64,000 nucleotides of DNA from VRUE01 sp963727465 (GTDB taxonomy: Bacteria; Actinomycetota; Thermoleophilia; Solirubrobacterales; 70-9), in assembly GCA_963727465.1 (NCBI GenBank), contig CAVSGL010000008.1:1-64000 (forward strand). Direction: 5' to 3'. Shown piece by piece: positions 41,773 to 49,703 of this stretch (its first letter is position 1; every line of letters starts with the position of its first letter). The translations under genes and the position numbers were made by a program. Under the pieces are notes generated by a model, which was not told where the DNA came from, did not search any database, and saw only the letters and a list, made by a program, of their open reading frames with translations.

Positions 41773-42390
41773 GTGTCCGCCTCCAGTCGGATCGACTCCA
41801 AGGCTGAGCGCTCGGCTCTCGTCCGCGGTGCGCTCTCGGTCGCCCGGCGCGCCCACGCCGGGCAGGGCCGGCAAACCGGCTGCGAGGAGATTCCAGTCAT
41901 CGAGCACGTGCTGGCGGTGGGAGAGCTGCTGGCCGAGCACAACTATCCCGACGAGGTGCTGGCCGCGGGCCTCCTGCACGACGTGCTGGAGAAGACCGAG
42001 ATCGAACCGGATTCGCTGCGCGGGCGCTTCGGCGACGAGGTGGCGGACCTGGTCGAGGCGATGAGCGAAGACCCGGCGATCGAGGACTACGAAGAGCGCA
42101 AGCGCGAGCACCGCGAGCGGGTCGGCCGTGCCGGCGCGCAGGCGCAGGCGGTTTTCGCAGCCGACAAAGCCGCAAACGTCGCCGTCCTGCGCGAGGCATA
42201 CGACGTGCTCGGCGAGAGCGTCGACGAGGCGCTGCCGGTCGCGCTCGACGTCAAGATCCTCGTCTGGGAGTTCGACCTGGAAATGCTCTTCGTCAACTCG
42301 CCCGGCGTCGCACTGGTCGAGCGCTTCGCCGACGAGATGGTCGGCCTCTGGGGCCAGCGCGCCGAAGGCGAGCGGGCGCCGCTCTGCTGA
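41773..42390 (+). CDS. HD-domain hydrolase, RelA/SpoT hydrolase-like
   Basis: A 205-aa protein with an HD metal motif: HVLAVGELLAEHNYP and AAGLLHDVLEKTE (HD at about residue 73), then the FGDEVADLVEAMSEDPAIED segment typical of the hydrolase half of RelA/SpoT and small alarmone hydrolases (MESH1-like). It has no synthetase domain. It may hydrolyse (p)ppGpp or another nucleotide. GTG 41773. The 69-bp upstream gap contains a small hairpin, CCAGAC/GTCTGG at 41705-41725. Confidence 0.8.
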   Translation: MSASSRIDSKAERSALVRGALSVARRAHAGQGRQTGCEEIPVIEHVLAVGELLAEHNYPDEVLAAGLLHDVLEKTEIEPDSLRGRFGDEVADLVEAMSEDPAIEDYEERKREHRERVGRAGAQAQAVFAADKAANVAVLREAYDVLGESVDEALPVALDVKILVWEFDLEMLFVNSPGVALVERFADEMVGLWGQRAEGERAPLC

Positions 42391-42399
42391 TCGGGGCCC

Positions 42400-42882
42400 C
42401 TACGAGGCGTCGTCGAGCCTGAGCCGGCGCCGCAGCGGCAGCACGCCCCAGAGCAGCACGAACATCGCCGCCGCCCCGAGGCCGAAGACGACGGTGGCGA
42501 TGCCGCCGAAGAGCACGTCGGTGATCAGCACGATCGCCCCCGTCATCGCAACCGCGAGGAAGCCGAGACCGGCGATCGCCAGCCGGTTGGCGAGGAAGAC
42601 CAGCCGCCGCTTCTGCTGGAAGTGGAAGGTGAGGCGGTGGTAGGCGGTGGGCGAGATCAGCAGCGCCGCCGAGACCGCGGTGCAGAGCAGCGTCCCGAAG
42701 TAGACCTTCTCCTCGAAGGGTGAGATCTCGGTGAAGTTGCGCTGGAACGGGACCGCGAGCAGGAAGGCGAACAGCACCTGCACGCCCGGCAGCGCCACCC
42801 GCAGCTCCTGTAGCAGCTCGCCGAGGTTGCGGTCGAGGCGCTCGTCCTCGGTCTCCGCACGCCCTGAGGGCCGATCCGTCAT
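42400..42882 (-). CDS. DUF6328 family membrane protein
   Basis: A 160-aa protein with four TM helices: about residues 33-50 (VQVLFAFLLAVPFQ), 62-80, 97-118 and 125-145. Hallmark text: RNLGELLQELRVALPGVQVL, FAFLLAVPF and AYHRLTFHFQQKRRLV. This actinobacterial family has no known role. It converges with the HD gene (9 bp apart) and is divergent from the MTA phosphorylase gene across a family B palindrome. Confidence 0.82.
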   Translation of the reverse strand: MTDRPSGRAETEDERLDRNLGELLQELRVALPGVQVLFAFLLAVPFQRNFTEISPFEEKVYFGTLLCTAVSAALLISPTAYHRLTFHFQQKRRLVFLANRLAIAGLGFLAVAMTGAIVLITDVLFGGIATVVFGLGAAAMFVLLWGVLPLRRRLRLDDAS

Positions 42883-42901
42883 CCCAGTCCCAAGATACCC
42901 C

Positions 42902-42946
42902 CGCGGTCGAGGTTATGACCGCTATGCGACTAAAACCTCGACCGCG
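42902..42946. repeat. Family B 45-bp palindrome, copy 3
   Basis: Perfect 13-nt arms 42902-42914 and 42934-42946, identical in sequence to those of copy 2, with loop segment GACCGCTATGCGACT. It fills more than half of the 82-bp divergent gap between the DUF6328 and phosphorylase starts, so it cannot be simply a terminator here. Confidence 0.9.
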
Positions 42947-42964
42947 CACGTAGGATCACGCGCC

Positions 42965-43639
42965 GTGGGACGCCTCGCGGTCATCCTCGGCAGCGGCGCC
43001 GCCGGTCCGGGCGGAGCGGAGATCGTCGCTGCGGCGAAGCAGCACGCGGTCGTGCTACAGCGTCACGCGGGGGCGGAGGGCGCCTACGTCCTGCCTCACC
43101 GGATCGACCACGCGGCCAACCTGCGCTCGCTGGGCGAGGCCGGCTGCGACCGGGTGCTGGCGATCTGCTCGACCGGCTCGCTCGGGCCCGACCTCGATGT
43201 CGGCAGCTTCGTCTGCCCGCACGACTTCATCGCCCTGACCACGACCGTGACGGTCTTCGACGACCCCCGCGGCCACGCGATGCCGGGCTTCGACTCCGAG
43301 TGGCGCGGCCGCGTGCTCGCCGCCTGGCGCGAGAGCGGCGCCGGCCCGCTGCGCGACGGCGGCGTCTACTGGCAGACCGACGGGCCGCGCTTCGAGACGC
43401 CGGCCGAGATCCGCCTGCTCGCCGCGCACGCCGACCTGGTCGGGATGACGCTCGCCTCGGAGTGCGTCGTCGCCGGCGAGCTCGGACTCGCCTACGCGGC
43501 CGTCTGCGTGGTCGACAACCTCGCCAACGGCCTCGCCGCCCAGCCGCTCTCGGTCGCCGAGCTCGAACGCGACCGCGAGCGCAACGCGGCGCGCCTGCAC
43601 GGCGACCTCGCCGCCGCCCTGCCGGAGCTGGCGCGATGA
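42965..43639 (+). CDS. MTAP-family nucleoside phosphorylase (probable methylthioinosine phosphorylase)
   Basis: A 224-aa purine nucleoside phosphorylase of the MTAP/PNP-II family: early LAVILGSG, the QRHAG phosphate region, WQTDGPRFETPAEI, GMTLASE and VDNLANGL. It cleaves the N-glycosidic bond with phosphate. It overlaps by 4 bp a gene for methylthioadenosine deaminase, the arrangement expected if MTA is first deaminated to methylthioinosine and then phosphorolysed, as described in Pseudomonas aeruginosa. It is shorter than human MTAP (283 aa). Direct MTA or guanosine activity cannot be excluded. Confidence 0.82.
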   Translation: MGRLAVILGSGAAGPGGAEIVAAAKQHAVVLQRHAGAEGAYVLPHRIDHAANLRSLGEAGCDRVLAICSTGSLGPDLDVGSFVCPHDFIALTTTVTVFDDPRGHAMPGFDSEWRGRVLAAWRESGAGPLRDGGVYWQTDGPRFETPAEIRLLAAHADLVGMTLASECVVAGELGLAYAAVCVVDNLANGLAAQPLSVAELERDRERNAARLHGDLAAALPELAR

Positions 43640-44913
43640 GCCTGACGGTTACCGGCGCCGTGCTCGACGGCGCCACGGTCGGCGTGCGCTGCTCGGACGG
43701 GGCGATCGAGGCGGTCGGGCCGGACGTCGTCGCCCAGCCGGGCGACGAGACGATCGAGGCCGGCGGGATGCCGCTGCTGCCCGCCCTGGTCAACGGCCAC
43801 ACGCATGCGGCGATGACGCTCTTCCGCGGCTACGGCGGCGACCTTCCGCTGATGCGCTGGCTCGAGCAGAAGATCTGGCCGGTCGAGGCGAAGCTCGACG
43901 ACGAGGACGTCTACTGGGGGGCGCGCCTCGCCTGCGCGGAGATGATCCGCAACGGCGTCGCCCGCTTCTGGGACATGTACTGGCAGCCGCAGGCGATCGC
44001 GCGCGCGGTCGAGGAGGCCGGCCTGCGGGCGCACATCGGCGGCCCGCTGTTCGACCTCGACGGGCGCACCGAGGAGACGAAGGCGCGCATCCTCGCCGAG
44101 ACCGAGGCGCTCTCCGCGCAGGGGCCGACGATCGAACCGTCGCTCGCCCCCCACTCGATCTACACCGTCAGCGAAGGGCTGCTGCGCTGGGTCGGCGAGA
44201 CCGCGGCGGAGCGCGGCCTCGCGGTCCACATCCACCTCTCGGAGACCGAGAAGGAGGTGGCCGACTGCCTCGAGGCGCACGGCGAGCGGCCCGCCGCCTA
44301 CCTCGACCGGCTCGGGCTGCTCGGCGAGCGCACCGTGCTCGCCCACGGCGTCTGGCTCGACGAGGCCGAGCTGGAGCTGATCGCCGCCCGCGGCGCGACC
44401 GTCGTCGCCAACCCGGCCGCGAACATGAAGCTCGCCGTCGGCGGGACGATGCCGTACCCGGCGGCGCGTCGGGCCGGCGTCGCGGTCGGGCTCGGCACCG
44501 ACGGGCCCGGCTCCAACGACTCGCTCGACCCGCTCTCGGACCTGAAGCTCTTCGCGCTCAGCCAGCGCCACGCGAGCGGCGACGCGACCGTCGTCCCCGC
44601 GCACGAGGCGGTGGCGATCGCCTGCGGCGCCCGCGCCCCGGCGCTGCGTGACCGCTCCGTGCCCGGGCCGGTCGCGACCGCGGCCGAGCTGCTCGTCCCC
44701 GGCGCCCCGGCCGACTTCCTGCTGCTGCGCGGCGCCGGCCCCGAGCTCGGCCTCGGCGACCTCGCCTCCGACCTCGTCTACGCGGCGAGCGGCTCGGTCG
44801 TCGACACGACCGTCGCCGCCGGCCGCGTGCTGATGCGCGGAGGCGCGGTCGAGGGCGTCGAGGAGATCGTCGCCCGCGCCGCCGAGCGCGCCCGCCGCCT
44901 CGGCCTCGCCTGA
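43636..44913 (+). CDS. mtaD: 5-methylthioadenosine/S-adenosylhomocysteine deaminase
   Basis: A 425-aa amidohydrolase (TIM barrel, one metal). Metal motif NGHTHAAMTLFRGYGGDL near residue 55, VHIHLSETEKEV near 200, LAHGVWLDE near 235 and GLGTDGPGSNDSLD near 290, the full MtaD/TrzN-type set. It converts MTA or SAH to the inosine derivatives. ATGA overlap with the phosphorylase gene. Together they form a compact purine salvage unit for SAM-derived nucleosides. Confidence 0.9.
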   Translation: MSLTVTGAVLDGATVGVRCSDGAIEAVGPDVVAQPGDETIEAGGMPLLPALVNGHTHAAMTLFRGYGGDLPLMRWLEQKIWPVEAKLDDEDVYWGARLACAEMIRNGVARFWDMYWQPQAIARAVEEAGLRAHIGGPLFDLDGRTEETKARILAETEALSAQGPTIEPSLAPHSIYTVSEGLLRWVGETAAERGLAVHIHLSETEKEVADCLEAHGERPAAYLDRLGLLGERTVLAHGVWLDEAELELIAARGATVVANPAANMKLAVGGTMPYPAARRAGVAVGLGTDGPGSNDSLDPLSDLKLFALSQRHASGDATVVPAHEAVAIACGARAPALRDRSVPGPVATAAELLVPGAPADFLLLRGAGPELGLGDLASDLVYAASGSVVDTTVAAGRVLMRGGAVEGVEEIVARAAERARRLGLA

Positions 44914-44931
44914 TCTGCAAGGGTCCGCCGC

Positions 44932-46005
44932 ATGGCGGACGTGATCGCTGAAATAGGCCAGGGCTTCAAGCAGTCATTCCTGATGGCCTACGAGGTCTGG
45001 TGGGCGCTCGTGTTCGGGTTCGCGATCTCGGCCGTGGTCCAGGCCTGGGTGCCGGGCGAGCGGATCCAGGCGAGCCTCTCCGGGCGCGGGCCGAAGCCGG
45101 TGGCGCTGGCGACGGCGCTCGGCGCGGCCTCCTCGTCCTGCTCCTACGCGGCGATCGCGATCGCCCGCTCGCTGCTCGCCAAAGGGGCTTCGGCGACCAC
45201 GGCGCTCGCCTTCCAGTTCGCCTCGACCAACCTGGTCTGGGAGCTCGGGCTCGTGCTCTGGGTGCTGATCGGCTGGCAGTTCACGCTCGCCGAGTACTTC
45301 GGCGGCATCGTGCTGATCGTCCTGATGTCGCTGCTGCTCCGCTTCTTCGTCTCGCCGCGGCTCGAAGCGCAGGCGCGCGAGCACGCCCAGGAAGCGCAGG
45401 AGGGCCACGCGCACGACCACGGCGGCGAAGGCGAGCCGGACAAATGGACCGACGTCGCGCAGCGCTTCCGCGCCGACTGGACGATGCTCTGGAAGGAGAT
45501 CACGATCGGCTTCCTGCTCGCCGGCTTCATCGGCCTGCTCGGCAACGACTTCTTCAACTTCCTCTTCATCACCGACGCGCCGCCGGCGATCCGCACGATC
45601 GAGAACGTGCTGGTCGGCCCGCTGATCGCGATCCTCAGCTTCGTCTGCTCGGTCGGCAACGTGCCGCTGGCGGCGGTGCTCTGGTCGGGCGGGATCAGCT
45701 TCGCCGGCGTGATCGCCTTCATCTTCGCCGACCTGATCGTGCTCACGATCGTCGCCGCCTACCGCAAGTTCTACGGCACCCCGTTCACGGTGCGGATCGT
45801 CGCCCTGATGTTCCTGACGATGGTCGTCGCGGCGCTGCTCGTCGACCTGGTCTTCGGCTGGGCCGGCCTGATCCCGACCGGCCCGCGGCCGACCCGCAAC
45901 GACATCTTCGGCTCGGTCGAGCTCAACTACAAGCTCTTCCTCAACCTGCTCGGCCTGGCGATCTTCGGCGCCCTGATGTGGAGAACGCGCAGCAGACGGG
46001 TATAG
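44932..46005 (+). CDS. Permease of the ArsP/YraQ (DUF318) family
   Basis: A 357-aa membrane protein in two halves with about 8-10 helices: FGFAISAVVQAWVPGERIQ and the signature SSSCSYAAIA in the first half, a His-rich cytosolic loop (EGHAHDHGGEGE), then VCSVGNVPLAAVLW in the second. Family members export organoarsenicals or are uncharacterised; the CSYAAIA/SVGNVP pair is the two-fold repeat. There are no ars genes nearby. It is followed within 11 bp by the ABC operon, so they may be co-transcribed. Confidence 0.85.
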   Translation: MADVIAEIGQGFKQSFLMAYEVWWALVFGFAISAVVQAWVPGERIQASLSGRGPKPVALATALGAASSSCSYAAIAIARSLLAKGASATTALAFQFASTNLVWELGLVLWVLIGWQFTLAEYFGGIVLIVLMSLLLRFFVSPRLEAQAREHAQEAQEGHAHDHGGEGEPDKWTDVAQRFRADWTMLWKEITIGFLLAGFIGLLGNDFFNFLFITDAPPAIRTIENVLVGPLIAILSFVCSVGNVPLAAVLWSGGISFAGVIAFIFADLIVLTIVAAYRKFYGTPFTVRIVALMFLTMVVAALLVDLVFGWAGLIPTGPRPTRNDIFGSVELNYKLFLNLLGLAIFGALMWRTRSRRV

Positions 46006-46016
46006 GCTCGCCTTGA

Positions 46017-47201
46017 GTGCCCGTCACTGAGGTCACCGACCAGGTCTCGTCCGACGCCTCCGCGGTCCGCTACGAGAACGCGACCAAGCGCTACGCCGGC
46101 TCCGCCGAGGCCGCGGTCGAGCGGCTCAACCTTGAGGTCCCCGCGGGCGAGGTCTGCGTGCTCGTCGGGCCCTCCGGCTGCGGCAAGACGACCGCGATGC
46201 GGCTGGTCAACCGCACGGTCGAGCTGAGCGAGGGCGACGTGAAGATCGGCGGCGAGTCGGTGCGCGACCGCGACCCGGCGCGGCTGCGGCGCGAGATCGG
46301 CTACGTGATCCAGCAGATCGGCCTCTTCCCGCACCGCACGATCGCCGAGAACGTCGCCACGGTGCCCCGCCTGCTCGGCTGGAAGAAGGCGCGGATCGAG
46401 GCGCGCACCGGGGAGCTGTTGGAGCTGGTCGGGCTGGAAGCGGAGCTCGCCGGGCGTTACCCGGCGCAGCTCTCCGGCGGCCAGCAGCAGCGCGTCGGCG
46501 TCGCCCGGGCGCTCGCCGCCGACCCGCTGGTGATGCTGATGGACGAGCCCTTCGGCGCGATCGACCCGATCAACCGCGAGCGCCTCCAGAACGAGTTCCT
46601 GCGCCTACAGGCGGAGATCCGCAAGACCGTCCTCTTCGTCACCCACGACATCGACGAGGCGATCAAGATGGGCGACCGGATCGCGGTCATGCGCAGGGGC
46701 GGCCGGGTCGCCCAGTACGCGACCCCGGCGGAGCTGCTGATGGACCCCGCCGACGAGTTCGTCGAGGACTTCGTCGGCGCCGACCGGGCGCTGAAGCGGC
46801 TGGCGCTGATGCGGGTCGCCGACATCGACCTCTGGGAGGCGCCGCTCGCCTTCGTCGGCCAGGCGACCGCCGAGGTGCGGGAGAAGCTGCGCGACGCCGA
46901 GGTCCCCTACCCGCTGCTGGTCGACTCCGAGCGCCGGCCGCTGGGCTGGCTCTCGACGCGCGACCTCGCCGCCGAGACCGTGCCGGCGCAGCCCGACTCG
47001 CCGCTCGGCCCGCTGCTCGACCGCGACGACGTGATGCGCGACGCGCTCGCCGACCTGCTCCAGGGCGAGTCCCAGTACGCGGCGGTGACCAGCCACGACG
47101 GGCGCATCGCGGGCGTCCTCTCGGTCGAGATCATCTCCGAGTTCCTCGGCTCCCCGCAGGCGAAGACGGAGGAGCACGACGCCGTGGAGCGTCCCCAGTG
47201 A
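46017..47201 (+). CDS. opuCA: Osmoprotectant ABC transporter ATP-binding protein (OpuCA/ProV-like)
   Basis: A 394-aa ATPase energising uptake of glycine betaine, choline or a related quaternary amine. Walker A VGPSGCGKTTAMRL, Q-loop QQIGLFPHRTIAENV (typical of OpuA/ProV), signature LSGGQQQRVGVARAL and Walker B VMLMDEPFGAID. The C-terminal 130 residues form two CBS-type modules, as in OpuCA. GTG 46017. Its stop overlaps the first permease gene (GTGA). Confidence 0.94.
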   Translation: MPVTEVTDQVSSDASAVRYENATKRYAGSAEAAVERLNLEVPAGEVCVLVGPSGCGKTTAMRLVNRTVELSEGDVKIGGESVRDRDPARLRREIGYVIQQIGLFPHRTIAENVATVPRLLGWKKARIEARTGELLELVGLEAELAGRYPAQLSGGQQQRVGVARALAADPLVMLMDEPFGAIDPINRERLQNEFLRLQAEIRKTVLFVTHDIDEAIKMGDRIAVMRRGGRVAQYATPAELLMDPADEFVEDFVGADRALKRLALMRVADIDLWEAPLAFVGQATAEVREKLRDAEVPYPLLVDSERRPLGWLSTRDLAAETVPAQPDSPLGPLLDRDDVMRDALADLLQGESQYAAVTSHDGRIAGVLSVEIISEFLGSPQAKTEEHDAVERPQ

Positions 47202-47953
47202 ACGCGTTCGCCGCCTCCCTCGCGCTGCCGCCCGCCGCCGTCGGCGAAGTCGGCGAAGGCTTCTTCAGGGAACGCAGCTCCGACACGCTCCCCTGCCAGG
47301 CGACCGACAAGCTCTTCTGCTTCGACTGGGCGAAGGAAAACATCGGCAGCTTCGGCACGCCCACCCTTCAGCACCTCGAACTGGTCGCGATCTCGGTGAT
47401 CGTCGGCTTCGCGATCGCCTTCGCCCTCGCCCTCTTCGCCCACCGGCGCCGCTGGCTACAGCCGCCGCTGCTGGCCGCGACCGGCGTCCTCTACACCGTC
47501 CCCAGCATCGCCTTCTTCTTCCTGCTGCTGCCGATTACCGGGCTCGGCCGCGACTCGGTGATCGTCGCGCTCAGCGCCTACACGCTCCAGATCATCTACC
47601 GCAACACGCTCGCCGGCCTCGCCAACGTCCCCGACTCGGTCAGGGACGCGGCCCGCGGCATGGGCCTGACCGAGCGGCAGATCCTCTGGCGGGTCGAGCT
47701 GCCGCTGGCGACGCCGGAGATCGTCGCCGGCCTGCGCATCGCCACGGTCAGCACGGTCGCGATCGCGACCCTGGCCGTGCTCGCGAGCGGCGGCGGCCTC
47801 GGCGTCAAGTTCTACACCGGCGGCAACCTGACCTTCCTCACGAGCATCGTCATCGCCGGCGCGATCGCGATCCTGATGGCGCTCGCCTTCGACGTGGTGC
47901 TGCTCGGGATCCAGCGCCTGCTCACCCCCTGGCGCCGGGCGGCGGCGGGATGA
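47198..47953 (+). CDS. opuCB: Osmoprotectant ABC transporter permease (OpuCB-like)
   Basis: A 251-aa inner-membrane permease with five to six helices after a soluble N-terminus of about 60 residues. EAA-loop region VPDSVRDAARGMGLTERQIL contacts the ATPase. Overlaps both neighbours by 4 bp, so the ABC genes are tightly coupled. The N-terminal segment before TM1 (SSDTLPCQATDKLFCFD) is unusual in having two cysteines outside the membrane domain. Confidence 0.92.
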   Translation: MNAFAASLALPPAAVGEVGEGFFRERSSDTLPCQATDKLFCFDWAKENIGSFGTPTLQHLELVAISVIVGFAIAFALALFAHRRRWLQPPLLAATGVLYTVPSIAFFFLLLPITGLGRDSVIVALSAYTLQIIYRNTLAGLANVPDSVRDAARGMGLTERQILWRVELPLATPEIVAGLRIATVSTVAIATLAVLASGGGLGVKFYTGGNLTFLTSIVIAGAIAILMALAFDVVLLGIQRLLTPWRRAAAG

Positions 47954-48669
47954 CCGGCGCGCTGCTCACGCTCGTCCCGGCCTCGTTCGGCGGCGCGATC
48001 GAATTCATCTTCGAGCCGCAGAGCTCGAGCGTCACCGGCGGCAACAAGGTCGGCGGCCTCGACCAGGTGATCGAGCTGACGCTCAACCAGCTCGAGCTGA
48101 CCCTGCTCGCCCTCACCGTCTCGATGCTCGTCGCGCTGCCGCTCGGCCTCTATCTCGGCCACCGGGGGACGGGCGAACTGCTCGCGGTCGGGCTCGGCAA
48201 CGCGGGCCGGGCGATCCCCGAGCTGGGGCTGATCGCCTTCATGGCGGCGGCGATCGGCGTCGGCTGGCGCAACATCGTCATCGCCCTGGCGGTGCTCGGC
48301 ATCCCGCCGATCCTCACCAACGCCTTCGTCGGCATCCGCCAGGTCGACCGGGCGCCGGTCGACGCCGCGCGCGGAATGGGCATGAGCGAGCTGGCGATCC
48401 TGCTGCGGGTCGAGCTGCCGCTCGCGATCCCGACCGTGATGGCGGGGATCCGCGGCGCGACGATCGCGATCGTCGCGACGGCGACGATCGCACCGCTGGC
48501 CGGCGTGCTGACGCTCGGCGACTTCATCATCAACCGCAACGTCTACGGCCCCGACGGCCTGCTGGCCGGCGCGATCCTCGTCGCCCTGCTGGCCCTGGTG
48601 CTGGAGTTCTCGCTTGCGGGCCTGCAACGGGCGCTGACCTCGAAGGGCCTGAAGGTGAGCGCCGCCTGA
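47950..48669 (+). CDS. opuCD: Osmoprotectant ABC transporter permease (OpuCD-like)
   Basis: A 239-aa second permease subunit, with helices from about residue 45 on. EAA loop VDRAPVDAARGMGMSELAIL, and the family-typical GIPPILTNAFVGIRQ. It pairs with the other permease as a heterodimer. A 47-bp gap with a GAGAGAGGA ribosome site leads to the binding-protein gene, which allows stronger independent translation of the latter. Confidence 0.92.
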   Translation: MTGALLTLVPASFGGAIEFIFEPQSSSVTGGNKVGGLDQVIELTLNQLELTLLALTVSMLVALPLGLYLGHRGTGELLAVGLGNAGRAIPELGLIAFMAAAIGVGWRNIVIALAVLGIPPILTNAFVGIRQVDRAPVDAARGMGMSELAILLRVELPLAIPTVMAGIRGATIAIVATATIAPLAGVLTLGDFIINRNVYGPDGLLAGAILVALLALVLEFSLAGLQRALTSKGLKVSAA

Positions 48670-48716
48670 CCCGGTATGTCTCGACCACGTCAATCAACAC
48701 GAGAGAGGAACCACCA

Positions 48717-49703
48717 GTGAGAACCACGACCAATGGCGCGCGGGCCGGAATGGCCGTATTGCTCGCGCTCTTCCTCAGCATCGGCGTCGCCGCGTGCGGC
48801 TCCAGCAACGACGAAGAAGAAAGCACCGGCGGCGAAGAAGGGGCCGGCGCGATCGTCTCCAATCCCGAAAACGCGAAGGTGAACCTGACGATCGGCTCGA
48901 AGAACTTCCCCGAACAGGAAATCCTCGGGGAAATCTACGCGCAGGCGCTGAGCGCGGCCGGCTACACGGTCAAGAGCGCGCTCAACCTCGGCTCCGAAAC
49001 GGTCGCCCACAAAGCGGTCCAGACCGGGCAGATCTCCGGCTACCCGGAGTACGCGAGCACGGCGCTGACCTCGTTCTTCGGCGTCGAACCGGAAGAAGTC
49101 CCCGCCGAAGCGGGCCCGGCCGCGGAAAAGGCGAACGAAGAATTCGAAAAGGAAGGGCTGACCTCGTTCCCGCCGACGCCGTTCGCCAGCGCCAACGCGG
49201 TCGGCACGCTGAAAACGACGGCCGAAGAACGGAACCTGAAGACGATCTCCGACCTCGAAGGACAGTCGGAAGAAATGACGCTCGCGGGCTCGCCCGAGTG
49301 CCGCCAGCGGATCGACTGCCTGGCCGGGCTCGAAAAGTACTACGGCCTCAAGTTCAAGTCGTTCACCCCGGTCGACATCGGCCTGCGCTACACGGTGCTG
49401 GAAAAGGGCCAGGACGAACTCTCGATCCTGTTCACGACCGACCCGCAGCTCGCGGCCGAGAAGGACAAGTTCGTGATCCTCGAAGACGACAAGGAAGTCT
49501 TCCCGGCGGGCAACGTCATCTTCGTGACGAAGCAGTCGACCGCCGAAGAAGCCGGGCCCGATTACGAAAAGACGATCGTGCAGGTGCAGAAGGGGTTGAC
49601 GCTGCCGGTGATGCAGGAGCTCGACGCCCGGGTCGAACTCGAAAAGCAGTCGCCCGCCAAGGCGGCCGCCGCCTACCTGAAGGAAGCCGGCTACACCGGC
49701 TGA
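48717..49703 (+). CDS. opuCC: Osmoprotectant-binding lipoprotein (OpuCC-like)
   Basis: A 328-aa secreted substrate-binding protein with a lipoprotein signal: helix MAVLLALFLSIGVAAC and lipobox Cys27, then an acidic linker (SNDEEESTGGEEGAG). Mature part: IGSKNFPEQEILGEIYAQAL, GYPEYASTALTSFFG and FTPVDIGLRYTVLEKGQ, the OpuBC/OpuCC fold. Codon use differs from its neighbours: glutamate is mostly GAA although the adjacent genes use GAG. GTG start with a strong site. Its stop overlaps the convergent MFS gene by 13 bp. Confidence 0.94.
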   Translation: MRTTTNGARAGMAVLLALFLSIGVAACGSSNDEEESTGGEEGAGAIVSNPENAKVNLTIGSKNFPEQEILGEIYAQALSAAGYTVKSALNLGSETVAHKAVQTGQISGYPEYASTALTSFFGVEPEEVPAEAGPAAEKANEEFEKEGLTSFPPTPFASANAVGTLKTTAEERNLKTISDLEGQSEEMTLAGSPECRQRIDCLAGLEKYYGLKFKSFTPVDIGLRYTVLEKGQDELSILFTTDPQLAAEKDKFVILEDDKEVFPAGNVIFVTKQSTAEEAGPDYEKTIVQVQKGLTLPVMQELDARVELEKQSPAKAAAAYLKEAGYTG

